Shown piece after piece: positions 41,003 to 50,016 of a stretch of DNA of 64,000 bases. The notes below the pieces were generated by a model, which saw nothing but the letters and a program-made list of their open reading frames with translations, was not told where the DNA came from and did not search any database. Both the position numbers and the translations under genes were made by a program. The DNA is taken from NCBI RefSeq assembly GCF_003206615.1, contig NZ_PZJW01000010.1:160697-224696 (forward strand). The letters run 5' to 3'. The stretch is from Salinicola acroporae. GTDB lineage: Bacteria; Pseudomonadota; Gammaproteobacteria; Pseudomonadales; Halomonadaceae. The stretch's first letter is position 1. Each line of letters opens with the position of its first letter.

Positions 41003-42265
41003 CTACAGGGCCGGCTTCAGCGATTGCTGGCCCAGATAGCGGCAGCACAGCGGATATAGCGCTACCGCCAGCGCGATACCGACCAGCGGCGGCGCCCATG
41101 GCGAGAGCCAGGCGCCCAGGGTTGCCAACGCATAGGCACCGAGCCCGGGGAGGTGAAACGTCGGTAATACGGCAGCGTCGAGCCTGGGGTAGTGGCCACG
41201 ACGCAGGAAGAGGTAATCGGCGATGATCACTCCCCCCAGTGGTGGGATACAGGTGCCCAGCGCGATCAGGAACGGTACCAGCAGCGCATCCATCCCGGCC
41301 AGCGCCAGCAGCGTGCCGATCGCCGCGCCGCCAAGCGTTACCCAGCCACGCTGGCGGGTGCGCAGCAGGTTGCAGCCGGCGGCGGCAAAGTTGTAGATGG
41401 TATTATCCTGCGTGGTCCACAGGTTGAGGAACAGCATGGCCAGGCCGACGGTGGTCAGGCCTTGCAGAATCAGTACCTCGACCACATCCGGCTGCTGGTA
41501 GACGAGAGCACCCACGGCGCCGATCAGCACCATCAGGCCATTGCCGATGAAGAACGCCAACAGTGTCGCCGTGATCGCTTGACGCGGCGTACGCGCGAAA
41601 CGACTCCAGTTGCTGGCCTGCGTCGCGCCGGATACGAAGGTGCCGAAGATGATGGTGATACCGGCCGCCCAGCCCAGCTCGGCACTGGGGGCGATGGTGG
41701 TCAGGCCGGTCCAGCCGTCGCCATCGCGCCAGGCGATGATCATGCTGATGGCGATCAGCAGCGCCATCGCCGGCACCGCCACATTGGAGAGCAGCGCCAG
41801 ACCGCGGTAGCCGATGAAGGCGGTGAGACAGAAGCCGACACCGAACAGCACCATCACCGGAGCCGACCAGCCCGGTGCGAGCCCCAATGTCGATACCAGC
41901 ACGTTGGCGATGGTGGCCACGCCCCAGGCGTACCAGCCGACCTGGGTGATGCCCAGCAGCAGATCGGATAGCGCGCTGCCGCGCTCGCCCAGCGCGAATC
42001 GCGACATCAGCGCCGTGCTGAGCCCGGAGCGCGCGGCAATGCCGGCGATTGCCGCGGCATAGACGCCCAGCAGCAGATTGCCTACCACGATCAACGCCAA
42101 TAGCTCGGTGAACGAGAAGGCGGCGCCGATCTGGCCGCCAGCGAACATGGTTGCGGTGAAGAAGGTGAAACCCAGCAACAGCAGCGCCAGCGACGCGAAG
42201 GGTTTGCGCGCGTCGCCAGGCACCTCGCTCAGCGGATAGTCATTGTCGGCTTGGGGCAGAGCCAT
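41003..42265 (-). CDS. codB: NCS1-family permease, CodB cytosine permease type
   Basis: A 420-residue integral membrane protein with about 12 hydrophobic segments. Motifs such as FASLALLLLGFTFFTATMFAGGQIGAAF near the N-terminus, SNWSRFARTPRQA, and WTTQDNTIYNFA are typical of the cytosine/purine NCS1 subgroup. No cytosine deaminase gene lies next to it, so the substrate could be another nucleobase. The start at 42265 (MALPQADNDYPLSEVP) is preferred over in-frame 42301. Confidence 0.85.
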   Translation of the reverse strand: MALPQADNDYPLSEVPGDARKPFASLALLLLGFTFFTATMFAGGQIGAAFSFTELLALIVVGNLLLGVYAAAIAGIAARSGLSTALMSRFALGERGSALSDLLLGITQVGWYAWGVATIANVLVSTLGLAPGWSAPVMVLFGVGFCLTAFIGYRGLALLSNVAVPAMALLIAISMIIAWRDGDGWTGLTTIAPSAELGWAAGITIIFGTFVSGATQASNWSRFARTPRQAITATLLAFFIGNGLMVLIGAVGALVYQQPDVVEVLILQGLTTVGLAMLFLNLWTTQDNTIYNFAAAGCNLLRTRQRGWVTLGGAAIGTLLALAGMDALLVPFLIALGTCIPPLGGVIIADYLFLRRGHYPRLDAAVLPTFHLPGLGAYALATLGAWLSPWAPPLVGIALAVALYPLCCRYLGQQSLKPAL

Positions 42266-42478
42266 GGATCGATCCTCACTAGGGCAGTCGGGACTGATCA
42301 AGCAAGCGACATGCCGCAGCGCTGAAAAGGGTTATCCATCCGCGCTCTTCAGAAATCGACGGCCCGGCCTGGGCGCCAGGTCTGCACGTTTGTGGTGCAG
42401 AGTGCGCCGGATCGAGTCGTCGGTTTGCCGAACGGGGGCAACGAGGGGAAACGCAGCTCGGGGGGCTATCTGGATAAG

Positions 42479-42507
42479 CCAACGCCCCGCACAGTGCGGG
42501 GCGTTGG
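42479..42507 (-). terminator. terminator after htpX
   Basis: 12-bp perfect stem CCAACGCCCCGC with a 5-nt loop, 40 nt beyond the htpX stop. Confidence 0.7.
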
Positions 42508-42546
42508 AAGGGTTCTGGCAGCGTCTCGGGCATCGCCGAATGGATG

Positions 42547-43449
42547 TCACTCCCGGTAGGCGGACTCCTTCAGCGCCCGGATGCGATCATCCAGTGGCGG
42601 GTGACTGGCGAACAGTTTCTCCATGATCTTGCGGGTCTGCCCGGTGGTGATGGCGAAGGCCGTCAACGAATCGGGCATCTGGTCCGGCTGGCTGGTCTCG
42701 GATTTCAGTCTGGCCAGGGCGTTGATCATGGCGCCACTGCCGGCATATTTGGCGCCTGCGGCGTCGGCACGATACTCGCGGAAGCGCGAGAACCAGGCCA
42801 CGATGATCGACGCCACCAGGCCGAACACGATCTCGGCGACGATGACGACGGCAAAATAGCCCATGAAGCCCAGGCCACCGCCGTTGTCGCGGCCGCGCAG
42901 GAAGCTGTCGACGACCTGGGCGACCACCCGCGCGAAGAACATCACGAAGGTGTTCAGCACCCCTTGGATCAGGGCCAGCGTGACCATGTCGCCGTTGGCG
43001 ACGTGACCGATCTCATGCGCCAGCACCGCACGAATTTCCTCGGGTCGCATGCGCTCCAGCAGCCCTTGGGAAACCGCTACCAGGGCGTCGTTCTTGTTCC
43101 AGCCGGTGGCGAAGGCGTTGGATTGCTGGGCCGGGAAGATCGCCACTTCCGGCATCTTGATATTGGCCTGTTGCGCTAGCTCGCCCACCGTGTCTAGCAG
43201 CCACTGCTCGGTAGAATTGGCGGGCTGGCCGATCACCTTGGCCTTGGTGCTCATCTTCGCCATCCATTTGGAGATGAACAGCGATACCAGCGATCCGGCC
43301 ATGCCGAACACGAAGCAGAAGATCAGCAGGCTGTTCATGTTCAGCCCGTTGGCGTTGAGATAAGGCTCGACGCCCAATAGCCGCAACGTGATGCTGGCGA
43401 CGAGAATCACCGCCAGGTTGGTTGCCAGGAACAGGATGATTCGCATCAT
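42547..43449 (-). CDS. htpX: membrane zinc metalloprotease HtpX
   Basis: A 300-residue M48B protease of the inner membrane, cooperating with FtsH in membrane protein quality control. Two N-terminal TM helices (about 4-24 and 38-58) are followed by the zinc motif [12 protein letters not shown] (about 142-153), two more hydrophobic segments, and the downstream Glu ligand in [11 protein letters not shown] (about 224). Family length and N-terminus (MMRI) support the start. Confidence 0.95.
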   Translation of the reverse strand: MMRIILFLATNLAVILVASITLRLLGVEPYLNANGLNMNSLLIFCFVFGMAGSLVSLFISKWMAKMSTKAKVIGQPANSTEQWLLDTVGELAQQANIKMPEVAIFPAQQSNAFATGWNKNDALVAVSQGLLERMRPEEIRAVLAHEIGHVANGDMVTLALIQGVLNTFVMFFARVVAQVVDSFLRGRDNGGGLGFMGYFAVVIVAEIVFGLVASIIVAWFSRFREYRADAAGAKYAGSGAMINALARLKSETSQPDQMPDSLTAFAITTGQTRKIMEKLFASHPPLDDRIRALKESAYRE

Positions 43450-43597
43450 CGGTCTTTACCCTCAGTCGTGGAAAGCGTGGCCGTCGTCACGTCGTGCGCC
43501 GGCTTATGATTAGCTCGTTGTTCGTTAATACCCGGTAATCAGTCGGTTATGAACCGTTAGATACGACTTTCGTGAATAGGTTTCAAGAGGGGGGCGT

Positions 43598-43621
43598 GGC
43601 CGCGCGTCGAAACGCGCGGCC
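43598..43621 (-). terminator. terminator after alaA
   Basis: 10-bp perfect stem GGCCGCGCGT around a CGAA loop (TTCG read on the minus strand), 35 nt beyond the alaA stop. There is no strong T-run. Confidence 0.6.
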
Positions 43622-43655
43622 CTGTTACAGGGCGGTGACTGGCCACCGCCGCGGA

Positions 43656-44882
43656 TCACTGGCGATAACGTGAGAGGAAGCGGGCGAAACGGTCGATGGC
43701 GTCGCCGAGCTGATCGGCCCAGGGCAGGGTCACGATGCGCACGTGATCCGGCGTCGGCCAGTTGAAGGCCGTCCCCTGGACCAGCAGGATACGCTCCTGC
43801 AGCAGCAGGTCGAGCACCATCTGGGCATCGTCATGAATGGGATAGACCTCCGGGTCGAGCCGCGGAAAGGCATAGAGAGCCCCCATCGGTTTGACACAGG
43901 AGACCCCGGGGATCGCGTTGAGCTTTTCATGCACGACATTGCGCTGAGCGAGCAGTCGCCCGCCTGGCAGGATCAGGTCGTTGATCGACTGGTAGCCGCC
44001 GAGGCCGGTCTGGATCGCGTGCTGCGCCGGCACGTTGGCGCACAGTCGCATCGAGGCGAGCATGGTGAGGCCCTGGATGAAGTCCTCGGCATTCTGCTTG
44101 CCCAGCCCGCCGGACAGGATCATCCAGCCGGAACGGAAACCGGCGCAGCGGTAGCTCTTGGAGAGCCCGTTCATGGTCACGACCAGTTGGTCGTCCTCGG
44201 CCAGGGCACCGGTGGAGACATGCTCGACGCCGTCGTAGAGAATCTTGTCGTAGATCTCGTCGGAGAAGACGACGAGGCCGTGCTGACGGGCGACCGCCAG
44301 GATCTCCTTGACCACGGTCGGCGGGTAGACCGCCCCGGTCGGGTTGTTGGGGTTGATCAGCACGATCGCGCGCGTCCGTGACGTGATCTTGTCGCGGATA
44401 TCGGCGATATCCGGTGACCAGCCGGCGTTCTCGTCGCACAGATAGTGAACCGGATGGCCACCGGAGAGATTCGCCGCGGCGGTCCACAGCGGATAATCCG
44501 GCGCGGGAATCAGTACCTCGTCGCCATCGTTGAGCAACGCCTGCATCGCCATCACGATCAGTTCGGAAACGCCATTGCCGATGAACACATCCTCGATGCC
44601 CACGCCCGGGATTCCTTTGCGCTGGCACTCCTGCATGATCGCCTTGCGCGCCGAGTAGAGCCCCTTCGAGTCGCAGTAACCCTGGGCTGTCGGCAGATTG
44701 CGCATCACGTCCTGGAGAATCTCCTCGGGGGCTTCGAAACCGAAGGGCGCGGGATTGCCGATGTTGAGCTTGAGAATGCGATGGCCTTCGTCCTCGAGGC
44801 GCTTGGCATGATCGAGAACGGGCCCGCGAATGTCGTAGCAGACATTGTCGAGCTTGTGCGATTTCCGAATGGGGCTGTTCAT
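43656..44882 (-). CDS. alaA: glutamate-pyruvate (alanine) aminotransferase AlaA
   Basis: A 408-residue PLP-dependent class I aminotransferase. The PLP lysine is in NGLSKSYRCAGFRSGW (about 240). Other landmarks are the substrate-side LNIGNPAPFGFEAPEEI (about 39-55), INPNNPTGAVYP and FSDEIYDKI. The pattern matches E. coli AlaA closely, including the MNSPIRKSHKLDNVCYDIRGPVL opening. Monocistronic. Confidence 0.93.
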   Translation of the reverse strand: MNSPIRKSHKLDNVCYDIRGPVLDHAKRLEDEGHRILKLNIGNPAPFGFEAPEEILQDVMRNLPTAQGYCDSKGLYSARKAIMQECQRKGIPGVGIEDVFIGNGVSELIVMAMQALLNDGDEVLIPAPDYPLWTAAANLSGGHPVHYLCDENAGWSPDIADIRDKITSRTRAIVLINPNNPTGAVYPPTVVKEILAVARQHGLVVFSDEIYDKILYDGVEHVSTGALAEDDQLVVTMNGLSKSYRCAGFRSGWMILSGGLGKQNAEDFIQGLTMLASMRLCANVPAQHAIQTGLGGYQSINDLILPGGRLLAQRNVVHEKLNAIPGVSCVKPMGALYAFPRLDPEVYPIHDDAQMVLDLLLQERILLVQGTAFNWPTPDHVRIVTLPWADQLGDAIDRFARFLSRYRQ

Positions 44883-45047
44883 TGAAGTTCCGTAAGCTGC
44901 ACAGCCTAAAACGTCAGGCGGGTTGAAGAGGGCGGGAAGTGGCTATTCCCCGGTGGGCTGTGTCACCGATCCCCAGCATAACGCCGCGCTGGCGCGGCGC
45001 AAGAGGCAGAAACGGAAGGAATTTCGGTGCATCTGTATGGTGGGTGG

Positions 45048-45992
45048 TCAGTGCTCGGCCGCGTCGATATCTTCCTCGACGGGATCGGGGATATCCGCCG
45101 GCAGCTCCAGGGTCAACCGGCCGAGCTTGCCGTCACGCAGCTCATGCAGCAGTACCTCGGCGCCACGGTGGAGGTTGATCACCCCACCGGCCTTCAGGCC
45201 GCCGCGCTTGCGCGCGATCTCGTTCATGATCGCGTGACCGTCGAAGCCCGCCCTGGCCTGGAAGTCGACCAGCCTGGGTCCGTCGGCATCGACGCTATCG
45301 ATCTCGGTCGGCGCCACATAGACGGGCAGCTCACCGAGCCGGTAACGTTCGCGCAGGGCATCGGGATAGCGCTTGGCCAGTTCGGCGGCACAGACGATGG
45401 CGACATCGACGTACTCGATCGCGGTATCGCGGATGGCACCGCTGGCCGCCAGGCGGTAGGCACTGGCCTGATCCTCGATCTTCGGCCACAGCACGCCGGG
45501 GGTGTCGATCAGCGAGACGCGTCCGTCGATACGGATCTTCTGCTGGCGCTTGGTGACGGCCGGCTCGTTACCGGTCTTGGCGATCTTGCGTCCGGCGAGG
45601 CCGTTGATCAGCGTCGACTTGCCGACGTTGGGAATGCCCATCACCATCACCCGCACATCGCGGTCGGCGCGTACCTGACCAGCCAACTCATGGCACAGCG
45701 CCGGGATCTGCTTGAGTTCACGCGCCTGGGTCGTGGTGACGGCAATCGCGCGGCTGTCCGGCTGAGCGTCGAAGTGCGCGATCCATGCCTGGGTGGCCGC
45801 GGGGTCGGCCAGGTCGGCACGCGAAAGAATTTTCAGTACGGGTTTATGCTCGGTCAACTCTGCCAGCATCGGGTTGCCGCTGGAGTAGGGCAGGCGGGCA
45901 TCGAGCACCTCGATGACCACGTCGATCTCCGGCAGCGCCTCGGTGATCTGGCGCCGCGCCTTGTTCATATGTCCGGGATACCAGCCGAGCAT
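45048..45992 (-). CDS. ylqF: circularly permuted ribosome-biogenesis GTPase, YlqF/RbgA type
   Basis: A 314-residue GTPase with permuted motif order: G4-like SRAD (about 57) precedes G1 GIPNVGKSTLIN (about 121-132) and G3 DTPGVLWP (about 163). The opening LGWYPGHMNKARRQI is typical of YlqF/RbgA, involved in late large-subunit assembly. AGGAGAAG lies upstream of the start. Monocistronic by appearance. Confidence 0.9.
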   Translation of the reverse strand: MLGWYPGHMNKARRQITEALPEIDVVIEVLDARLPYSSGNPMLAELTEHKPVLKILSRADLADPAATQAWIAHFDAQPDSRAIAVTTTQARELKQIPALCHELAGQVRADRDVRVMVMGIPNVGKSTLINGLAGRKIAKTGNEPAVTKRQQKIRIDGRVSLIDTPGVLWPKIEDQASAYRLAASGAIRDTAIEYVDVAIVCAAELAKRYPDALRERYRLGELPVYVAPTEIDSVDADGPRLVDFQARAGFDGHAIMNEIARKRGGLKAGGVINLHRGAEVLLHELRDGKLGRLTLELPADIPDPVEEDIDAAEH

Positions 45993-46359
45993 AATCTTCT
46001 CCTGCCTGTTCTTCGAATCGTGCCGCGCCCAACGGCAAGCGGGCGGACATTCTAGCAGGATGCTGAGGTGGTGTGACGGAGGCCCCGGTTTTAGTGGTCT
46101 GCTGCTTCAAGTTACTGAAGCATGGGGCATCCGTGGGCCAAAACACCGCGTTGTTTCGTCTCGCTCCAGACCCTTGCAGCCTCGGATCGGCTCTCGGCGT
46201 CGATCCACGTCGCATGGACCCTCACGAGCATGGGTGACCCCGGTGCCCCATTTGCTTGGCAATGAAGGCCAGGTTGCCATGGGCCGTCAGCGACCATCAG
46301 GCGACGGTGTGGCGAGTCTGGCAAGGCCGGCGTCGTCGACTCCCCGCTCACTCATGCAC
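45993..46359. other. 367-bp region between small gene and ylqF
   Basis: The right part of the ylqF leader is AT-poor and carries the ylqF ribosome-binding site. The minus-strand frame at 46112-46351 is open for 79 codons but has no ribosome-binding site or recognised motif. I see no other feature. Confidence 0.35.
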
Positions 46360-46590
46360 TCAGTTAACGGGCCGACCCCATTGAGCCGCCTTTTCGACGA
46401 TGGCATCGATTTCGGAGCGGACGCGGGCCGACGGCCGGTCCATCGAGGTACCGCCAAGCGCCCGCAGGGCGGCCACGCGGGGATCCTCGTCCGTAACCAC
46501 GGCTCGGTAGACATCCGTAGCCTCGAGGCGCCCGAGGATCTCGGCCTGCATCAGCAGGATCGCATCCAGCTTTTCGTCGGTTGTGGCCAT
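46360..46590 (-). CDS. small hypothetical protein, 76 aa
   Basis: MATTDEKLDAILLMQAEILGRLEA begins a short helical protein with an amphipathic N-terminal half and a charged C-terminal half (RVRSEIDAIVEKAAQWGR). AAGGG lies about 9 nt upstream of the ATG at 46590. I do not recognise it; it resembles the short coiled-coil proteins often seen in accessory DNA. Confidence 0.5.
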   Translation of the reverse strand: MATTDEKLDAILLMQAEILGRLEATDVYRAVVTDEDPRVAALRALGGTSMDRPSARVRSEIDAIVEKAAQWGRPVN

Positions 46591-46927
46591 GTCGTCAGCC
46601 CTTCGGTGCGGAGTGTTGGAACGCTGACTGTAACCACTGATGGCATGGCCAGCTATTGCACACAAGTCGACCAACGGGTGATCGTGACCACGTCTCGGGG
46701 GGGGGGCACCATGCTAGCGCCGCAGCCCGCCTCCGTAATACCGAGGCATGGTGGGGTAAAATGGGGCAAGCCGAGCGTCAGGGTATGCCTTTACGCTCAA
46801 CGGTTGAAACGAGGTGAGACGGCAAAGCCCACGATCACGGGCTTTGTCGTCACTTCATGCTGGATGGCTCTACAGGCCCGGGCACGCTAGCAGGATCCCC
46901 GCACGCTCGATGATGCCGTTCGGTGTG
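46591..46927. other. 337-bp intergenic stretch with a G10 run and an inverted repeat
   Basis: A run of ten G lies at 46697-46706. CAAAGCCC (46823-46830) and GGGCTTTG (46839-46846) form a hairpin with an 8-nt loop, and the flanks GACG/CGTC extend it; this may be a terminator for a short plus-strand transcript. No convincing gene is visible. Confidence 0.4.
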
Positions 46928-47326
46928 TTATTCACCGGCGTGGAAGGTGATCGCTACCGAATTGATGCAATAACGCTGGCCGGTAGTTTCCGCCGGACCG
47001 TCCGGAAAAACGTGACCCAGATGGGCGTCGCAACGTCGGCAGGTCACCTCGATCCGGCGCATGCCATGGCTGTCGTCCTGGTGCTCTTCGACCGATGCCG
47101 CTGCCAGGGGCCGGTCGAAACTCGGCCAGCCACAATGCGCCTCGAACTTGTGCTCGTTCTCGAATAGTGGCGCACCACAGCAGACGCAGTGGTAGATTCC
47201 CTGGACCGCCTCGACCTGGTAGTCGCCGGTAAATGGACGCTCGGTGCCTTTCTCACGGGTAACGTGGTACTGCTCGGGGGTGAGCTTTTCACGCCACTCG
47301 GCTTCCGTCTTCTGTACCTTACCCAT
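46928..47326 (-). CDS. msrB: peptide-methionine (R)-S-oxide reductase MsrB
   Basis: A 132-residue enzyme that repairs methionine-R-sulfoxide. Two zinc CxxC pairs are visible: CVCCGAPLF (about 47) and CRRCDAHLG (about 96). The catalytic Cys is in RYCINSVAI (about 118-126). Family motif [10 protein letters not shown] is present. GAGGAGA lies just upstream of the start. Single gene. Confidence 0.95.
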   Translation of the reverse strand: MGKVQKTEAEWREKLTPEQYHVTREKGTERPFTGDYQVEAVQGIYHCVCCGAPLFENEHKFEAHCGWPSFDRPLAAASVEEHQDDSHGMRRIEVTCRRCDAHLGHVFPDGPAETTGQRYCINSVAITFHAGE

Positions 47327-47492
47327 AGTCAGTTCTCCTCATCGCTTCGACTCGCATACTGCATTACAGGCCATTTGCCATGCCCTGACCAGCCCCGATT
47401 AGGCTATGGCGAAAATCGGTGAAATCAATTGCTTGACACCTCAAAATCGTCTCAGTAACATACGCGCCACTTCGACGGAGCCGAGACATCAC

Positions 47493-47568
47493 GTCCCATT
47501 CGTCTAGTGGTCTAGGACACCGCCCTTTCACGGCGGTAACAGGGGTTCGAACCCCCTATGGGACGCCA
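47493..47568 (+). tRNA. tRNA-Glu (TTC), copy 1
   Basis: Acceptor GTCCCAT/ATGGGAC, anticodon loop CTTTCAC (anticodon TTC), T-arm GGGGTTCGAACCCCC, and an encoded CCA. First of four tRNA genes in the order Glu-Gly-Glu-Gly. Confidence 0.97.
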
Positions 47569-47602
47569 CTTGGTTCAGCGAAGTCGTGTAGAAGGTCACG
47601 GT

Positions 47603-47677
47603 GCGGGAATAGCTCAGTGGTAGAGCATCGCCTTGCCAAGGCGAGGGTCGGGAGTTCGAATCTCCTTTCCCGCTCCA
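47603..47677 (+). tRNA. tRNA-Gly (GCC), copy 1
   Basis: Acceptor GCGGGAA/TTCCCGC, D-arm GCTCAGTGGTAGAGC, anticodon loop TTGCCAA (anticodon GCC), and an encoded CCA. It lies 34 bp after tRNA-Glu, so they are probably one transcript. Confidence 0.97.
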
Positions 47678-47768
47678 ACTTTTGGTAGTGTTGGAAAAGT
47701 AGTACGGGTCGTGAGCCGGAACACCGGTCCGCCAGCCCGGCGATCTACTTAACTCGCTTCCACAATGC

Positions 47769-47844
47769 GTCCCATTCGTCTAGTGGTCCAGGACACCGCC
47801 CTTTCACGGCGGTAACAGGGGTTCGAACCCCCTATGGGACGCCA
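47769..47844 (+). tRNA. tRNA-Glu (TTC), copy 2
   Basis: Nearly identical to the first copy; one base in the D-arm differs (TCCA for TCTA). Encoded CCA. 91 bp after the first tRNA-Gly. Confidence 0.97.
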
Positions 47845-47897
47845 CTTCGATGATTCGCCACGATCATCTCGTCGGACTCAGGTCTCGACATCATTCA

Positions 47898-47972
47898 GCG
47901 GGAATAGCTCAGTGGTAGAGCATCGCCTTGCCAAGGCGAGGGTCGGGAGTTCGAATCTCCTTTCCCGCTCCA
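47898..47972 (+). tRNA. tRNA-Gly (GCC), copy 2
   Basis: Same sequence as the first tRNA-Gly, anticodon GCC, encoded CCA. A strong terminator begins 8 nt later, so the array ends here. Confidence 0.97.
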
Positions 47973-47980
47973 GATTTTGA

Positions 47981-48015
47981 AAAGAGAAGCGTCCATGACG
48001 CTTCTCTTTTCTTTT
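47981..48015 (+). terminator. terminator of the Glu-Gly-Glu-Gly tRNA operon
   Basis: 13-bp perfect stem AAAGAGAAGCGTC with a 3-nt CAT loop, followed by TCTTTT. Confidence 0.93.
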
Positions 48016-48268
48016 GCGTGTCTTCTTTATCGTCCTCGCAAGGTCCGAGCCGCCCGAGCGGGGTAATGCGTGTAGGATTCTGCGCGGCTTCACCTCGATT
48101 TTCGTGATGGGATCGCCACGGGCTGCGTTATTCGACGCTCGCTAATTCAGCATAATTAATTCGTCTGCTAAAGATTGAACCTCGATGAAGCGCCCCCATA
48201 TTGCCTGGCACTTCCGTTTCACATGATTTTCGCAAATCCCGATTGATCACACATGGCAGGAATCCCTG

Positions 48269-49246
48269 ATGGCAGAACCGGCACTGTCCATCCGCGGGCT
48301 GACCAAAGTCTACGGTAATGGTTTTGAGGCCTTGAAGGGCATCGATCTCGATGTCTCCCAAGGCGATTTCTTTGCACTGCTCGGCCCCAATGGGGCGGGC
48401 AAATCCACTACGCTCGGTATCGTCTGTTCGCTGGTCCAGAAAACGGCGGGGCAGGTGAAGATCTTCGGTATCGATATCGACCGTGACTTCGCCAAGGCGA
48501 AATACCACCTCGGCGTGGTACCGCAGGAGTTCAACTTCAGTCAGTTCGAGAAGGTCGAGGATATCATCCTCACCCAGGCGGGCTACTACGGCATGCCGAT
48601 GAAGGAGGCCAAGCCGCGTTGTGAGCGTCTGCTCAAGGATCTCGGCCTGTGGGACAAGCGCAACGGTGCCGCGCGCATGCTCTCCGGTGGCATGAAACGG
48701 CGGCTGATGATCGCGCGTGCCCTGATTCATCGCCCGCGCCTGCTGATTCTCGACGAGCCCACCGCCGGGGTCGATATCGAGCTGCGCCGTAGCATGTGGG
48801 AGTACATGCGCCGGATCAACGAGGAGGAGGGCACCTCGATCATCCTGACCACGCACTATCTCGAGGAAGCCGAGAGCCTTTGCCGCAACATCGCCATCAT
48901 CAACCGGGGCGAGATCATCAAGAATACCTCGATGCGCGGCCTGCTGACTGAGCTGGATACCGAGACCTTCCTGCTTGATCTTGCCGAGCCGTTGGACGCC
49001 GCACCCCAGGTCGAGGGCTTCGAGGTCGAGCGGGTCGATGCGCACCAGTTGGCGCTTTCCGTGCGCAAGGGCACTGACCTCAACGATGCCTTCCAGCAAT
49101 TGACCCGTCAGGGCGTGCGCGTGCTGTCCATGCGTAATCGTGCCAATCGCCTGGAAGAGCTGTTCGTCTCGATGACCTCGCCGCCGGATGCGGTCAGCGG
49201 CATCGACAGCGCCACCTCGACACCGGCCAAGGAGACGGCATCTTGA
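48269..49246 (+). CDS. yadG: ABC transporter ATP-binding protein, YadG-like
   Basis: A 325-residue ATPase. Walker A is LLGPNGAGKST (about 38-48), the signature MLSGGMKRRL (about 138), and Walker B RLLILDEPTAGVD (about 159), followed by the H-loop TTHYLEEAE. The C-terminal extension past about 220 is longer than the minimal domain. The partner permease overlaps its stop, so the pair forms an ABC-2 exporter. The substrate is unknown. Confidence 0.92.
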   Translation: MAEPALSIRGLTKVYGNGFEALKGIDLDVSQGDFFALLGPNGAGKSTTLGIVCSLVQKTAGQVKIFGIDIDRDFAKAKYHLGVVPQEFNFSQFEKVEDIILTQAGYYGMPMKEAKPRCERLLKDLGLWDKRNGAARMLSGGMKRRLMIARALIHRPRLLILDEPTAGVDIELRRSMWEYMRRINEEEGTSIILTTHYLEEAESLCRNIAIINRGEIIKNTSMRGLLTELDTETFLLDLAEPLDAAPQVEGFEVERVDAHQLALSVRKGTDLNDAFQQLTRQGVRVLSMRNRANRLEELFVSMTSPPDAVSGIDSATSTPAKETAS

Positions 49247-50016
49247 ATACCCGGCAACTGCTGATTTCGCTCTGGACCATGGTGGTGAAAGAGGTGCGCC
49301 GCTTCGTGCGGATCTGGCCCCAGACCCTGGTGCCACCCTCCATCACCATGACGATGTACTTCATCATCTTCGGCAACCTGATCGGTTCACGCGTGGGTGA
49401 GATGCACGGCATCTCCTACATGTCCTACATCGTGCCGGGCCTGATCATGATGTCGGTGATCACCAACAGCTACTCCAACGTGGCGTCATCGTTCTTCTCC
49501 AACAAGTTCCAGCGCAGCGTGGAGGAGATGATGGTCTCGCCGATGCCCAACTGGGTCATCCTGGCTGGCTTCGTCATCGGTGGTGCCGCGCGCGGGCTCG
49601 GCGTCGGCTTGATCGTGACGGTGGTCTCGCTGTTCTTCACTCATCTCGACCTGCATCATCCGTTCCTGACCCTGATGGTGGTGGTGATGACCGCCTTGCT
49701 GTTTTCGATCGGTGGCTTCATCAATGCGCTGCTGGCCAAGAAGTTCGATGACATCTCGATCATTCCGATCTTCGTGTTGACGCCGCTGACCTACCTGGGG
49801 GGCGTGTTCTACTCGATCGACCTGCTGCCGGAGTTCTGGCAGAAGGTGACCATGGTCAACCCGATCCTCTACATGGTTAACGCCTTTCGCTACGGCATTC
49901 TCGGCATCTCCGACATTCCGGTGAGCGGGGCGCTGATCGCCATCGCCGCCTTCATCGTCGTGTTCTGGTGCCTGGCACTGTGGATGCTCAACCGCGGCAA
50001 GGGGATTCGCTCATGA
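49243..50016 (+). CDS. yadH: ABC-2 type permease, YadH-like
   Basis: A 257-residue membrane protein with six hydrophobic segments and the ABC-2 signature (NPILYMVNAFRYGILG near about 206-221; PLTYLGGVFYSIDLLPEFW). The TTG start at 49243 overlaps the ATPase stop by 4 nt. The stop overlaps the queF start (ATGA), so the three genes are coupled. With YadG it should form an inner-membrane exporter. Confidence 0.92.
   Translation: MNTRQLLISLWTMVVKEVRRFVRIWPQTLVPPSITMTMYFIIFGNLIGSRVGEMHGISYMSYIVPGLIMMSVITNSYSNVASSFFSNKFQRSVEEMMVSPMPNWVILAGFVIGGAARGLGVGLIVTVVSLFFTHLDLHHPFLTLMVVVMTALLFSIGGFINALLAKKFDDISIIPIFVLTPLTYLGGVFYSIDLLPEFWQKVTMVNPILYMVNAFRYGILGISDIPVSGALIAIAAFIVVFWCLALWMLNRGKGIRS

Noticed and set aside
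45048..46055. 342-codon plus-strand frame opposite the YlqF-type GTPase
   Set aside because: The minus strand carries all GTPase motifs in the right order; this frame is its antisense shadow.
46112..46351. 79-codon minus-strand frame downstream of the small hypothetical gene
   Set aside because: No recognisable sequence, no ribosome-binding site, and composition typical of noncoding frames.
47493..47972. CRISPR-like or phage attachment interpretation of the repeated tRNA segments
   Set aside because: The repeats are whole, functional-looking tRNA genes with intact anticodons and CCA ends, so simple gene duplication explains them.
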